This document shows, piece by piece, positions 6,758 through 16,281 of a stretch of 18,215 bases of DNA (positions are counted from its first letter, which is position 1; each line of letters opens with the position of its first letter). The DNA is from DATEDA01 sp035286595 (GTDB lineage: Bacteria; Pseudomonadota; Gammaproteobacteria; Burkholderiales; SG8-39): NCBI GenBank assembly GCA_035286595.1, contig DATEDA010000006.1, forward strand, positions 1-18,215, read 5' to 3'. The translations under genes and the position numbers were made by a program. The notes under the pieces were generated by a model that did no database searches, was not told the origin of the DNA, and saw nothing but the letters and a program-made list of their open reading frames with translations.

Positions 6758-8679
6758 TTGGGCGTCCAGATCCGGGAGCCCCCGCCGGCGAGCTCGAGCA
6801 TGAGCTCGTTCAGCCGCTTCACGAAGCCCGCGGGGTCGTCGAGCTGCCCCCCCTCGGCGAGGAGCGCCTGGTCGAAGAGGAGCTCGGCCCATTCGGCGAA
6901 CCGCTTCTCCTCGTATTTCAGGCGCTGGACCATCGGATGGTCGGGGTTCACCTCCAGGATCGGCTTGAAGCGCGGCACGTCCTGCCCGGCCGAGCGCAGG
7001 ATTCGCTGGAGGTTGGCGCCGGGGTCGTTCGCGTCCGCCACGAGGCACGCGGGTGAGGCGGTCAGCCGGGCCGTCACCCGGACCTCCTTGACGCGCTCGC
7101 CCAGGGTCCGCTGGATGCGCTCGACGAGCCCGCGGTACCCATCGGCCTGCTTCGTCGCCGCGTCGCGCTCGGCCTCGCTCACGAGCGGCCCGAGATCGAG
7201 ATCGCCCCTGGTCGCCGAGACGAGCGGCTTGCCGCCGAACTCCGGGAGGTGCGCGACGACCCATTCGTCGACGCGGTCGGACAGCAACAGTACCTCGACG
7301 CCCTTCTTCCGGAAGACTTCCAGGTGCGGGCTCGACTTCGCCGCCAGGAACGAGTCGGCGGTCACGTAATAGATCTTGTCCTGGCCATCCTTCATGCGCG
7401 ACACGTAGTCGTCGAGCGAGACGTCCTGCTCGTCGGTGTCCTTGTGCGTCGACGCGAAGCGCACGAGCTTCCCGATCCGCTCGCGGTTGGCGGCGTCCTC
7501 GCCGACGCCTTCCTTGAGCACGCGTCCGAATTCCTTCCAGAAGGTGGCGTACTTCTCCCGCTGGTTTGCGGCGAGATCCTCCAGCATCGCGAGCACGCGC
7601 CGCGCGGAGCCGGAGCGGATCGCCTCGACGTCGCGGCTCTCCTGCAGCATCTCGCGCGAGATGTTCAGCGGCAGGTCGTTCGAGTCGATCACGCCGCGCA
7701 CGAAGCGCAGGTACCCGGGCAGCAGCTCGCCGGCGTCGTCCATGATGAACACGCGCCGCACGTAGAGCTTCAGCCCGCGCCGCTCGCGCCGGTCCCAGAG
7801 GTCGAACGGCGCGCGCGACGGGACGTAGAGCAGCTGCGTGTACTCCTGGCGCCCCTCGACGCGGTTGTGGGTCCACGCGAGCGGCGGGTCGGAGTCGTGC
7901 GCGACGTGCTTGTAGAGCTCCTGGTACTGCTCGTCGGTGATCTCGGCCTTCGGCCGCGCCCACAGCGCGCTCGCTTGGTTGACGGCCTCCTCGAGCCCGG
8001 TGGCGAGCATCGCCTTCTTCTCGTCCGACCACTGGAGCTTCTGCATCACGATCGGGATCGCGATGTGGTCGGAGTACTTGCGGGCGAGGGCCTTCAGCCG
8101 GAAATCGGACAGGAAGTCGTCCTCGCCCTCGCGGAGGTGCAGGACCACGTCGGTGCCGCGGGTCCGCTTCTCGACCGTCTCGATGGTGTACTCGCCGGTT
8201 CCGTCGGACTCCCAGCGTGCCGCCTCGGCCGCCGGAAGACCCGCCCGGCGCGTGACGAGCGTCACCCGGTCGGCGACGATGAACGACGAGTAGAACCCGA
8301 CGCCGAACTGGCCGATCAGCCGGGCGTCGCGCGCCTGGTCGCCGGTCAGCGCGGCCAGGAACTCCCGGGTGCCGGACTTCGCGATGGTGCCGATGTTCGC
8401 GACGACCTCGTCGCGCGACATGCCGACGCCGTTGTCCGAGACGGTGATCGTGCGCGCGTCCTTGTCGAACGCGATCCGGATCTTGAGATCGGGATCCGAC
8501 TCGTACAGCGCCGGGTTCGAGATCGCCTCGAAGCGCAGCTTGTCGCACGCGTCGGACGCGTTCGAGACGAGCTCCCGCAGGAAGATCTCCTTGTTGCTGT
8601 ACAAGGCGTGCACCATCAGGTGCAGGAGCTGCTTCACCTCGGCCTGGAAGCCGAGCGTCTGCCTGGCAGCCTCCGTCAT
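6754..8679 (-). CDS. htpG: Molecular chaperone HtpG (bacterial Hsp90)
   Basis: Cytoplasmic ATP-dependent dimeric chaperone that remodels late folding intermediates, working with DnaK; 641 residues, a normal HtpG length. The N-terminal GHKL ATPase domain shows NKEIFLRELVSNASDACDKL (29-48), with the catalytic Glu at 36. It also has DNGVGM (82-87) and the lid/GxxGxG segment GQFGVGFYS (123-131). The middle and C-terminal dimerisation domains continue to the end without interruption. ATG 8679 is chosen because GGAGG lies seven bases upstream and the protein then begins like family members (MTEAARQTLGFQAEVKQLL). The frame is open to 8739, but a well-placed sigma32 promoter lies inside that extension. 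Single gene, convergent with the peroxiredoxin. Confidence 0.97.
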   Translation of the reverse strand: MTEAARQTLGFQAEVKQLLHLMVHALYSNKEIFLRELVSNASDACDKLRFEAISNPALYESDPDLKIRIAFDKDARTITVSDNGVGMSRDEVVANIGTIAKSGTREFLAALTGDQARDARLIGQFGVGFYSSFIVADRVTLVTRRAGLPAAEAARWESDGTGEYTIETVEKRTRGTDVVLHLREGEDDFLSDFRLKALARKYSDHIAIPIVMQKLQWSDEKKAMLATGLEEAVNQASALWARPKAEITDEQYQELYKHVAHDSDPPLAWTHNRVEGRQEYTQLLYVPSRAPFDLWDRRERRGLKLYVRRVFIMDDAGELLPGYLRFVRGVIDSNDLPLNISREMLQESRDVEAIRSGSARRVLAMLEDLAANQREKYATFWKEFGRVLKEGVGEDAANRERIGKLVRFASTHKDTDEQDVSLDDYVSRMKDGQDKIYYVTADSFLAAKSSPHLEVFRKKGVEVLLLSDRVDEWVVAHLPEFGGKPLVSATRGDLDLGPLVSEAERDAATKQADGYRGLVERIQRTLGERVKEVRVTARLTASPACLVADANDPGANLQRILRSAGQDVPRFKPILEVNPDHPMVQRLKYEEKRFAEWAELLFDQALLAEGGQLDDPAGFVKRLNELMLELAGGGSRIWTPN

Positions 8680-8686
8680 GGGCCTT

Positions 8687-8691
8687 CCTCC
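8687..8691 (-). promoter_or_regulatory. Strong ribosome binding site of htpG
   Basis: The minus strand reads GGGAGGAAGGCCCATG. GGAGG at 8691-8687 is seven bases from the ATG at 8679, which fixes the htpG start. Confidence 0.85.
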
Positions 8692-8713
8692 CTGGTTCGG
8701 TTCGCGAGAAGAG

Positions 8714-8740
8714 ATAGGGACGGACTGTGCCGAGATCAAG
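8714..8740 (-). promoter_or_regulatory. Sigma32 (heat-shock) promoter of htpG
   Basis: On the minus strand, CTTGAT (8740-8735) and CCCTAT (8719-8714) are 15 bases apart. The RpoH consensus is about CTTGAA then CCCCAT, so each box matches at five of six positions with acceptable spacing. Transcription would begin near 8707 and give a leader of about 28 nt ending in the strong ribosome site. htpG is a classic RpoH regulon member, which supports the reading. Confidence 0.65.
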
Positions 8741-8773
8741 GCTCTCGCCGCAACCTGGGCATCAGGGAGTTTA

Positions 8774-8788
8774 CTGAGAACCTCTCAG
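8774..8788. promoter_or_regulatory. Inverted repeat between htpG and the M16 protease
   Basis: CTGAGA (8774-8779) and TCTCAG (8783-8788) are exact inverted repeats separated by three bases. The element sits between the two divergent promoters of a 284-bp intergenic region, upstream of both. It may be a shared operator. It is too far from either start codon to be a simple leader hairpin of htpG. Confidence 0.25.
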
Positions 8789-8825
8789 GGATTTCGGCAA
8801 GCGGAGAACCAGGCTCGCGGTCCCC

Positions 8826-8854
8826 TTGACAGAGCGATGTTGCTCCCGTGAAAT
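8826..8854 (+). promoter_or_regulatory. Candidate promoter of the M16 protease gene
   Basis: A perfect -35 hexamer TTGACA (8826-8831), then 17 bases, then TGAAAT (8849-8854; four of six to TATAAT). The leader would be about 100 nt. The same stretch can be read as an imperfect sigma32 promoter: CTTGAC (8825-8830), 13 bases, TCCCGT (8844-8849). A second TACAAT-like -10 at 8904-8909 has no good -35. Confidence 0.4.
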
Positions 8855-8963
8855 CTGCCCCTGCGGAACTTTTCTTTGCGGCCGAGTCCAACGCGCGCTT
8901 AGATACAATAGCCGTACGCGGCCGACCTCGGGGCGGCCGTTCTCAAGAGGGTAGAGGGTACCG

Positions 8964-11702
<2,739 letters not shown>

Positions 11703-11720
11703 CCCGCTTACGCGAGCGGG
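11703..11720. terminator. Small hairpin at the M16/greB convergent junction
   Basis: CCCGCT (11703-11708) pairs with AGCGGG (11715-11720) around six bases. The stem starts directly after the M16 stop codon and includes the last bases of greB. It is symmetrical for both strands but lacks a U-tract. A weak bidirectional terminator is possible. Confidence 0.3.
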
Positions 11721-12265
11721 TCGTACCGGATCGCGACCACGTCGACCGCCTCGGCGCCCGCCGGCGTCATCACCGTCACGGTCTCCCCTTCGCGCGCCTT
11801 GAGCAGCGCCTTGGCGACCGGCGAGATCCACGACACCCGCCCGCGGGCGGGATCGACCTCGTCGATCCCGACGATGCTGACCGTCCGCTCCCGCCCGGAC
11901 CGGTCGGCATAAGTGACCGTCGCACCGAAGAACGCCTGGTCGTGATCCTGGCCGGCGTTGTCGACCACCTCCGCGATCTCGAGGCGCCGTGACAGGAAGC
12001 GGATCCGCCGATCGACCTCGCGCAGCCGCCGCTTGCCGTAGGTGTAATCGGCGTTCTCCGAACGGTCGCCGTTCGACGCCGCCCACGCGATCGTCTCGAC
12101 GAGCTTCGGCCGTTCGACCTCCCAGAGGCGGGTGAGCTCGTCCCGGAGGCGCCGGTGGCCGGCCGGCGTGATGTAGTTCTTGACGATCGGCTGGTCGAGC
12201 GCCTGCTCGGGCTCGAGGTCGTCCTCCTCGAGCGCGTCGGGTTCCTTGGTGAATGCCTTGCTCAT
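11708..12265 (-). CDS. greB: Transcript cleavage factor GreB
   Basis: Binds the RNA polymerase secondary channel and stimulates cleavage of backtracked RNA; 185 residues. After a charged, flexible leader (1-27), KNYITPAGHRRLRDEL begins the N-terminal coiled coil. The tip carries GDRSENADYTYGKRRLREVD (66-85), with Asp67 and Glu70 as the acidic catalytic pair. The YxYxKxRLREID-like sequence is typical of GreB rather than GreA. A C-terminal FKBP-like domain (about 107-185) follows, with the signature near SWISPVAKALL. The leader is about 25 residues longer than in enteric GreB, a form I recall in other Proteobacteria. ATG 12265 is the natural start, although no strong Shine-Dalgarno is visible. 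It lies 41 bases downstream of the MFS gene on the same strand and may be co-transcribed. Confidence 0.93.
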   Translation of the reverse strand: MSKAFTKEPDALEEDDLEPEQALDQPIVKNYITPAGHRRLRDELTRLWEVERPKLVETIAWAASNGDRSENADYTYGKRRLREVDRRIRFLSRRLEIAEVVDNAGQDHDQAFFGATVTYADRSGRERTVSIVGIDEVDPARGRVSWISPVAKALLKAREGETVTVMTPAGAEAVDVVAIRYDPLA

Positions 12266-12306
12266 GCGCGGGCGGCCGCGGCTCGCGGCCTGCCGGAATG
12301 ATAGCG

Positions 12307-13542
12307 CTACCGCGGGCCGACCTCGCGCAGGGTGAGGAGCGGCAAGAGCGCGAGCATCTGGAGGACGACGACGGTGCCGAACGCGGCGGTGTACGCGGCG
12401 AGCGGATAGCGCCCGGCCTCGGGCGGCCAGAGGCCGATGATGGCCCCCATTCCCCACTGGGCCGCGAACGCCGAGACGAAGACGAGCACGTTGACCGCGG
12501 TATTGACCCGCCCGGCGAGCGCGCGATCGTAGCGCTGGGTGAGGATCGCGTACGAGAGCGTCGCGATCGGCGCGATGAACGCGTAGAGACCCCAGGTCGC
12601 CACCGCTCCACCGGTGATCCCGAGCGCGAAGGTGACCATCAGGATCGCGCTCGCGATCGCGCCCAGCTTGAAGATGGTGAGCGGGGCCACGCCGCGCTTC
12701 GCGAGCGCGTCGCTCACCGTCCCGGTCGACGCGAACCCGGCCGTGGTCAGGATGGCCATCGCAAACAGCGCGCCGGCGACGGTCTGACGGTCGAAGCCCG
12801 CGACGTCGCGCAGCCACGGCGCCACCCAGAGCCCCTGGGTGGCGAGAAACGCGGCGTGGCCCGTCATGCTGACGCCTGCGACGCGCCAGAACACCGGGTC
12901 GCGGTAGATCGTGCCGAACCCCGCCACGAGCTCGCGCACGCTCGGCCGCGTCGGGCCCGCGTCGCGCTCGGGCACGACGAAGAAGATCAGCAGCGCGGTG
13001 GCGAACGTCAGCGCGGCGAGGCCGTCGAAGACGCCGCGCCAGTCGGTGAGCCGCAGCAGCGCCTCGACCGGCGCCGAGGCCGAGAGCGCACCCAGGCCGC
13101 CGGCTGCGAGGAGCCAGCCGCTCAGCGTGGCGAAGCGCGACATCGGAAACCAGAGCGTGAACGCCTTCATGCTCGCCATCAGGCAACCCGACACGCCGAG
13201 GCCGATCAATGCCCGGCCGGCGATCAGCCCCGGAAGGGCCTCGGCCGCGCCGAAGACGAGGGCACCGCACGCGGCGACGACCAGCAGGCCCGCGTTCACG
13301 CGGCGCGGGCCGAAGCGGTCGAGGAGGACGCCGAGCGGCAGCTGGAACGCCGCGAACGCGAGGAAGTACGCGCTGGTGAGGAGACCCAGGCGGTTCGCGT
13401 CGACGCCGACGTCGCGCACGAGATCGGGCCAGATGACGGCGTTGACGGTGCGGAAGAAGTACGAGAAGTAGTAGCCGCAGGCGAACGGCACGAGCACGCG
13501 CGCGAGGAGCCGCAGCGGCAGAGCGGGTTCTGGTTGGGTCAT
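12307..13542 (-). CDS. Major facilitator superfamily transporter
   Basis: Inner-membrane secondary transporter of 411 residues, with hydrophobic segments consistent with 12 helices. The loop between helices 2 and 3 holds MFS motif A, GVLLDRFGPRRV (71-82), with Asp75 and the following arginines. Later landmarks are a helix-4 segment rich in Gly/Arg (AGRALIGLGVSG) and a central cytoplasmic loop near PERDAGPTRPSVREL. The substrate cannot be read from sequence. ATG 13542 is chosen because it precedes the first helix by about 15 residues. The frame is open to 13680, but that part is unlike a membrane protein and would cross the repeats of the degP promoter region. Divergent from degP; greB follows 41 bases downstream. 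Confidence 0.9.
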   Translation of the reverse strand: MTQPEPALPLRLLARVLVPFACGYYFSYFFRTVNAVIWPDLVRDVGVDANRLGLLTSAYFLAFAAFQLPLGVLLDRFGPRRVNAGLLVVAACGALVFGAAEALPGLIAGRALIGLGVSGCLMASMKAFTLWFPMSRFATLSGWLLAAGGLGALSASAPVEALLRLTDWRGVFDGLAALTFATALLIFFVVPERDAGPTRPSVRELVAGFGTIYRDPVFWRVAGVSMTGHAAFLATQGLWVAPWLRDVAGFDRQTVAGALFAMAILTTAGFASTGTVSDALAKRGVAPLTIFKLGAIASAILMVTFALGITGGAVATWGLYAFIAPIATLSYAILTQRYDRALAGRVNTAVNVLVFVSAFAAQWGMGAIIGLWPPEAGRYPLAAYTAAFGTVVVLQMLALLPLLTLREVGPR

Positions 13543-13593
13543 CGGGGCGGGGGCGGGCCGGATCTTACCCGACCCGGTTTTCCGCCCCGGCGC

Positions 13594-13629
13594 GTGTAAC
13601 AGAGTGTTTCCGGTGTAACGGTGTGTTTG
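13594..13629. promoter_or_regulatory. Tandem 19-nt direct repeats upstream of degP
   Basis: GTGTAACAGAGTGTTTC at 13594-13610 is repeated as GTGTAACGGTGTGTTTG at 13613-13629. The repeats share 14 of 17 positions at a 19-base period, about two helical turns. The block is AT-richer than its surroundings and lies in the 160-bp divergent region between the MFS gene and degP. Tandem direct repeats on one DNA face are typical of response-regulator (OmpR/PhoB-type) sites. The cognate regulator is not in the window. Confidence 0.5.
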
Positions 13630-13635
13630 GCGGGT

Positions 13636-13664
13636 GGAACCGGCAGGCTCCGCGGTCGGACCAA
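13636..13664 (+). promoter_or_regulatory. Possible sigmaE-type (RpoE) promoter of degP
   Basis: GGAACCG (13636-13642), 15 bases, then GGACCAA (13658-13664) resembles the RpoE pattern of about GGAACTT then GGTCAAA. The start point would be near 13670, about 33 nt before the ATG. The -10 part is imperfect. degP genes are often RpoE- or Cpx-controlled, which is the main support. Confidence 0.3.
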
Positions 13665-13688
13665 CGCCCTGGTAGAACAACCACGACT

Positions 13689-13694
13689 AGGAGG
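13689..13694 (+). promoter_or_regulatory. Ribosome binding site of degP
   Basis: A perfect AGGAGG eight bases before ATG 13703. It fixes the start of the protease. Confidence 0.9.
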
Positions 13695-13702
13695 GGTGTC
13701 TC

Positions 13703-15148
13703 ATGTTGATCAAGAACCGGGCCTCGGCGCTTGCCGTCGCCGGAGCCTTCGCCGCGGCCGCGACGCTCGGCTACGTGGGGGCCGAGTACTTCCCGATCGC
13801 CAGAACCCATGCCGCCGCGCCGGCGACGAGCGTGACGGAGCCCGGGCGGCTCCTTCCCGACTTCAGCGAGCTGGTCGAGAGCCAGGGCCCCGCCGTCGTG
13901 AACATCAGCACGACGACGCAACGGACCGCAGCCGGCCCGCGCGAGGCTCCGTTCAAGCCCGGCGATCCGCTGTACGAGTACTTCCGCCGGTTCCAGATCC
14001 CGATGCCCGACGCGCAGCCGACGCCGCGCCAGGGCCTGGGCTCCGGCTTCATCATCACGCCCGACGGCACCATCCTGACGAACGCGCACGTCGTCGCCGA
14101 CGCCTCCGAGGTGACGGTCCGGCTCACCGACAAGCGCGAGCTCAAAGCCAAGGTCATCGGGTTCGACCGCCGGACCGACGTGGCGGTGGTCAAGGTCGAG
14201 GCGACCGGCCTCCCGACCGTGAAGATCGGCGATCCGTCCAGGCTCAAGGTCGGCCAGTGGGTCGCGGCGATCGGTTCGCCGTTCGGCCTCGAGAACACCG
14301 TCACCGCCGGCATCGTGAGCGCCAAGCACCGCGCGCTGCCGTCGGAGAACTACGTGCCGTTCATCCAGACCGACGTCGCCGTCAACCCCGGCAACTCCGG
14401 CGGGCCGCTGTTCAACATGGCGGGCGAGGTGATCGGGATCAACTCCCAGATCTACAGCCGCACCGGCGGGTACATGGGCCTCTCGTTCGCGATCCCGATC
14501 GACACCGCGATGAAGATCAAGGACGACCTCGTCGCGTACGGCAAGGTCAACCGCGGCCGCATCGGCGTCACCATCCAGGGCGTGACCAAGGACCTCGCCG
14601 ACTCGTTCGGCCTGGCGAAGCCCCGGGGCGCGCTGGTGAGCGCGGTCGAGCCGGGCAGTCCGGCGGCGAAGGCGGGGTTGAAGGCCGGCGACGTCATCCT
14701 CTCGGTGGACGGCAAGCCGGTCGACCAGTCGAACGAGCTGCCGCGCATCGTCGGCGAGACCAAGCCCGGCACCGCGCTCGGCATGAAGGTCTGGCGGCAG
14801 GGCGCGACCCGCGACGTGCGCGTCACCGTCGGGGAGATGCCGGCCGAGAAAGTCGCGGCGGCGCCCGTGGCGGAGGTCAAGCCCGGGAAGCTCGGCGTGG
14901 TGGTCCGCCCGCTCTCGCCCGAGGAGCGGAAGAGCCGCGGCATCGATGCCGGCGTGGTGGTCGACCAGGTGGACGGCCCGGCGGCCCAGGCCGGGATCCA
15001 GCCTGGCGACGTCATCCTCGCCTTCGGGAACGAGAAGGTCGAGAACGGCGAGCAGCTCCGCAAGCTCGTCGACAAGTCGAAGGGCAGCGTCGCCGTGCTC
15101 GTGAGACGGGACGACGCCACGATTTATGTGCCGGTAAAGATCGGTTAG
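13703..15148 (+). CDS. DegP/HtrA-type periplasmic serine protease with two PDZ domains
   Basis: Envelope quality-control protease and chaperone (DegP/MucD group); 481 residues. Residues 1-37 are an N-terminal export signal with an Ala-rich core and an AHAA-like cleavage region. The trypsin-like domain (about 50-275) has the complete triad: His129 in TNAHVV, Asp159 in RTDVAVVKV and Ser232 in GNSGGP. A loop rich in Pro/Phe (about 80-108) matches the LA-loop region. PDZ1 spans about 285-375 and PDZ2 about 392-478. The pattern GSPAAKAGLKAGDVILSVDG is seen in PDZ1 and a similar one in PDZ2. It stands alone, divergent from the MFS gene, and ends before an intrinsic terminator. Homologues are called degP, mucD or htrA; I cannot choose among paralogues. 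Confidence 0.95.
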   Translation: MLIKNRASALAVAGAFAAAATLGYVGAEYFPIARTHAAAPATSVTEPGRLLPDFSELVESQGPAVVNISTTTQRTAAGPREAPFKPGDPLYEYFRRFQIPMPDAQPTPRQGLGSGFIITPDGTILTNAHVVADASEVTVRLTDKRELKAKVIGFDRRTDVAVVKVEATGLPTVKIGDPSRLKVGQWVAAIGSPFGLENTVTAGIVSAKHRALPSENYVPFIQTDVAVNPGNSGGPLFNMAGEVIGINSQIYSRTGGYMGLSFAIPIDTAMKIKDDLVAYGKVNRGRIGVTIQGVTKDLADSFGLAKPRGALVSAVEPGSPAAKAGLKAGDVILSVDGKPVDQSNELPRIVGETKPGTALGMKVWRQGATRDVRVTVGEMPAEKVAAAPVAEVKPGKLGVVVRPLSPEERKSRGIDAGVVVDQVDGPAAQAGIQPGDVILAFGNEKVENGEQLRKLVDKSKGSVAVLVRRDDATIYVPVKIG

Positions 15149-15238
15149 GCCTACCCCCAGGGGTGCCGCGTTGGCGGCCGGGGTTTCAAGCTCCCTCTGA
15201 CTCGGCCTTCTCTCCCCCTTTGAGGCCGGGTTTCTTCA

Positions 15239-15273
15239 GCGCCCGTGCGGTTGACGCACGGGCGCTTTTTTTT
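15239..15273 (+). terminator. Rho-independent terminator of degP
   Basis: A perfect 11-bp G/C-rich stem (GCGCCCGTGCG at 15239-15249 with CGCACGGGCGC at 15255-15265) has a five-base loop GTTGA. Eight T residues (15266-15273) follow at once. The strand is certain because the T-run lies on the plus side. It is the only textbook terminator in the window. Confidence 0.96.
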
Positions 15274-15409
15274 CATCGCGCGCCCTCGGTTGCGGTCCTC
15301 GCCCGACTAGACCCCACCCTCGCGCCGCTGGGCGGCACGCACGCGGGCGGCGCGACGTCGCCCTGTCACAACGCGGCGTGTCCGGCATCGCTCTCCGTCC
15401 GTCTCCCGC

Positions 15410-15438
15410 TTGATTCCGGGGGGAGATGCGCCTATCGT
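15410..15438 (+). promoter_or_regulatory. Candidate sigma70 promoter of the PKS unit
   Basis: TTGATT (15410-15415), 17 bases, TATCGT (15433-15438); each box matches four of six consensus positions. The leader would be about 48 nt, ending in GGGGGAA before ATG 15493. This is the best promoter-like pair I found between the terminator and the first gene of the unit. Confidence 0.35.
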
Positions 15439-15492
15439 TCCTTACGAGCTGCGCGCGCGCGAGCCGCCACCAACGACAACAAGGGGGAAGCG

Positions 15493-15927
15493 ATGTTCGA
15501 CCGTTCCGACGACGACTCCATCGCCTTTGCCGACTTCAAGCCGTTCATCGACGCCTGGCTCGACCGGGCCGAGGAGGCAGGAGATCACTTCCAGGGCCAG
15601 GACACGCCCCGCCCCGACCTCCGGAACTTGCTGAGGGCGTTCACGATGGGTCCGGCCGGCGCGTTCCTCTTGTTCTCGCCCCGAAACCGGGAAGCCCTGC
15701 AGTGGCTCTTCTATGTTCACGGCTTCATCAAGAAGAATCCGGTGCAGGACAAGGATCAAGAAGAACTTAAGGCCCTCACCAAGGACCTCCTCCTGGCCGG
15801 CCTCGAGCTGGCTGACGAAGCGCGGCGGCACCGGAACACGTTTTGGAACATCAACAAGCGTCTGATGGAGAAGCTCGGCGAGGCCATGGACGACGTGGCC
15901 GCGGAATTCAGCAAACCGAAACCGTAG
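15493..15927 (+). CDS. Unrecognised 144-residue protein heading the PKS unit
   Basis: I do not recognise a family. The protein is soluble-looking, cysteine-free and probably all-helical. It has an acidic N-terminus (MFDRSDDDSIAFADF), a more hydrophobic middle (about 47-80, including GPAGAFLLF and ALQWLFYVHGF), then charged amphipathic helices (about 87-139) ending in a Lys/Pro tail. No signal peptide or clear membrane helix is present. GGGGGAA lies just upstream of ATG 15493, and the G/C-ending codons and clean open frame support real coding. The ACP-like gene follows after 18 bases, so it is probably the first gene of the biosynthetic operon. A regulator, an accessory factor or an unrelated passenger are all possible. 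Confidence 0.75.
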   Translation: MFDRSDDDSIAFADFKPFIDAWLDRAEEAGDHFQGQDTPRPDLRNLLRAFTMGPAGAFLLFSPRNREALQWLFYVHGFIKKNPVQDKDQEELKALTKDLLLAGLELADEARRHRNTFWNINKRLMEKLGEAMDDVAAEFSKPKP

Positions 15928-15945
15928 TTCGTCGGCGGGTCCCGG

Positions 15946-16278
15946 ATGGACATTGGCGAAGCAATCCGCGCCGAGATCGGTGCGCTACTGCGCAGCCGCG
16001 GACATCTCGACCCTCGGGTTTCGGCGAGCGACGCCTTGACCGCAACGCTGGGGCTCTCCTCCTTTGACGTCCTCGCGCTCGTGCCTCGCCTGAGCGCGAC
16101 GCTCGGGGTCGACCCGTTCAAGGAGACGCTGGCGATCACGGACGTCCGTACGGTCGGCGATCTCGTCCAGGCATACGAAGGCGTGCGTGCCCCCATCGCC
16201 AGCGGACGCGCCGCGGAGGACCCGCTGCAGGCAAGCGCGACGCGTGCCGCGCTGCGCCGGCTGCGGGGCGCAGGTTAG
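15946..16278 (+). CDS. Discrete acyl-carrier-protein-like protein
   Basis: A 110-residue protein whose first 85 residues fit a phosphopantetheine carrier fold: helix 1 (DIGEAIRAEIGALLRSRG), a loop, then LGLSSFDVLALVPRLSATLG at 35-54 and a final helix around TVGDLVQAYEGV. The usual DSL motif reads SSF here, so Ser39 is the expected phosphopantetheine attachment site. The preceding Asp is replaced by Ser and the following Leu by Phe. A C-terminal tail of about 25 residues, rich in Ala/Arg, extends past the fold. The start is ATG 15946, with a weak GGCGGG site upstream. The gene ends three bases before the polyketide synthase start, so translation is probably coupled and the protein is a likely carrier partner of that enzyme, perhaps for loading. 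The family call rests on pattern, not on a search. Confidence 0.75.
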   Translation: MDIGEAIRAEIGALLRSRGHLDPRVSASDALTATLGLSSFDVLALVPRLSATLGVDPFKETLAITDVRTVGDLVQAYEGVRAPIASGRAAEDPLQASATRAALRRLRGAG

Positions 16279-16281
16279 ACG

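Larger units (their letters stand above)
15149..15492. other. 344-bp intergenic region between degP and the PKS unit
   Basis: The region contains the degP trailer (about 90 bases, C/T-rich around 15190-15225), the terminator at 15239-15273, and a candidate promoter at 15410-15438. GGCCGGG-TTTC occurs twice, near 15176-15186 and 15226-15235. No convincing coding frame or known RNA was recognised between them. It divides the housekeeping/stress block on the left from the biosynthetic unit on the right. Confidence 0.6.

Noticed and set aside
7249..8829. Plus-strand open frame of 526 codons opposite htpG
   Set aside because: Shadow frame; htpG signature motifs lie on the minus strand.
13543..13680. 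N-terminal extension of the MFS transporter to ATG 13680
   Set aside because: The extra 46 residues are polar and unlike a transporter N-terminus, and they cross the tandem repeats of the degP control region.
13621..15927. A 768-codon plus-strand frame running through degP and joining the 144-residue protein
   Set aside because: Only its last 144 residues, after the ribosome site at about 15484, look like a real protein. The rest is a shifted reading of degP and crosses a strong terminator.
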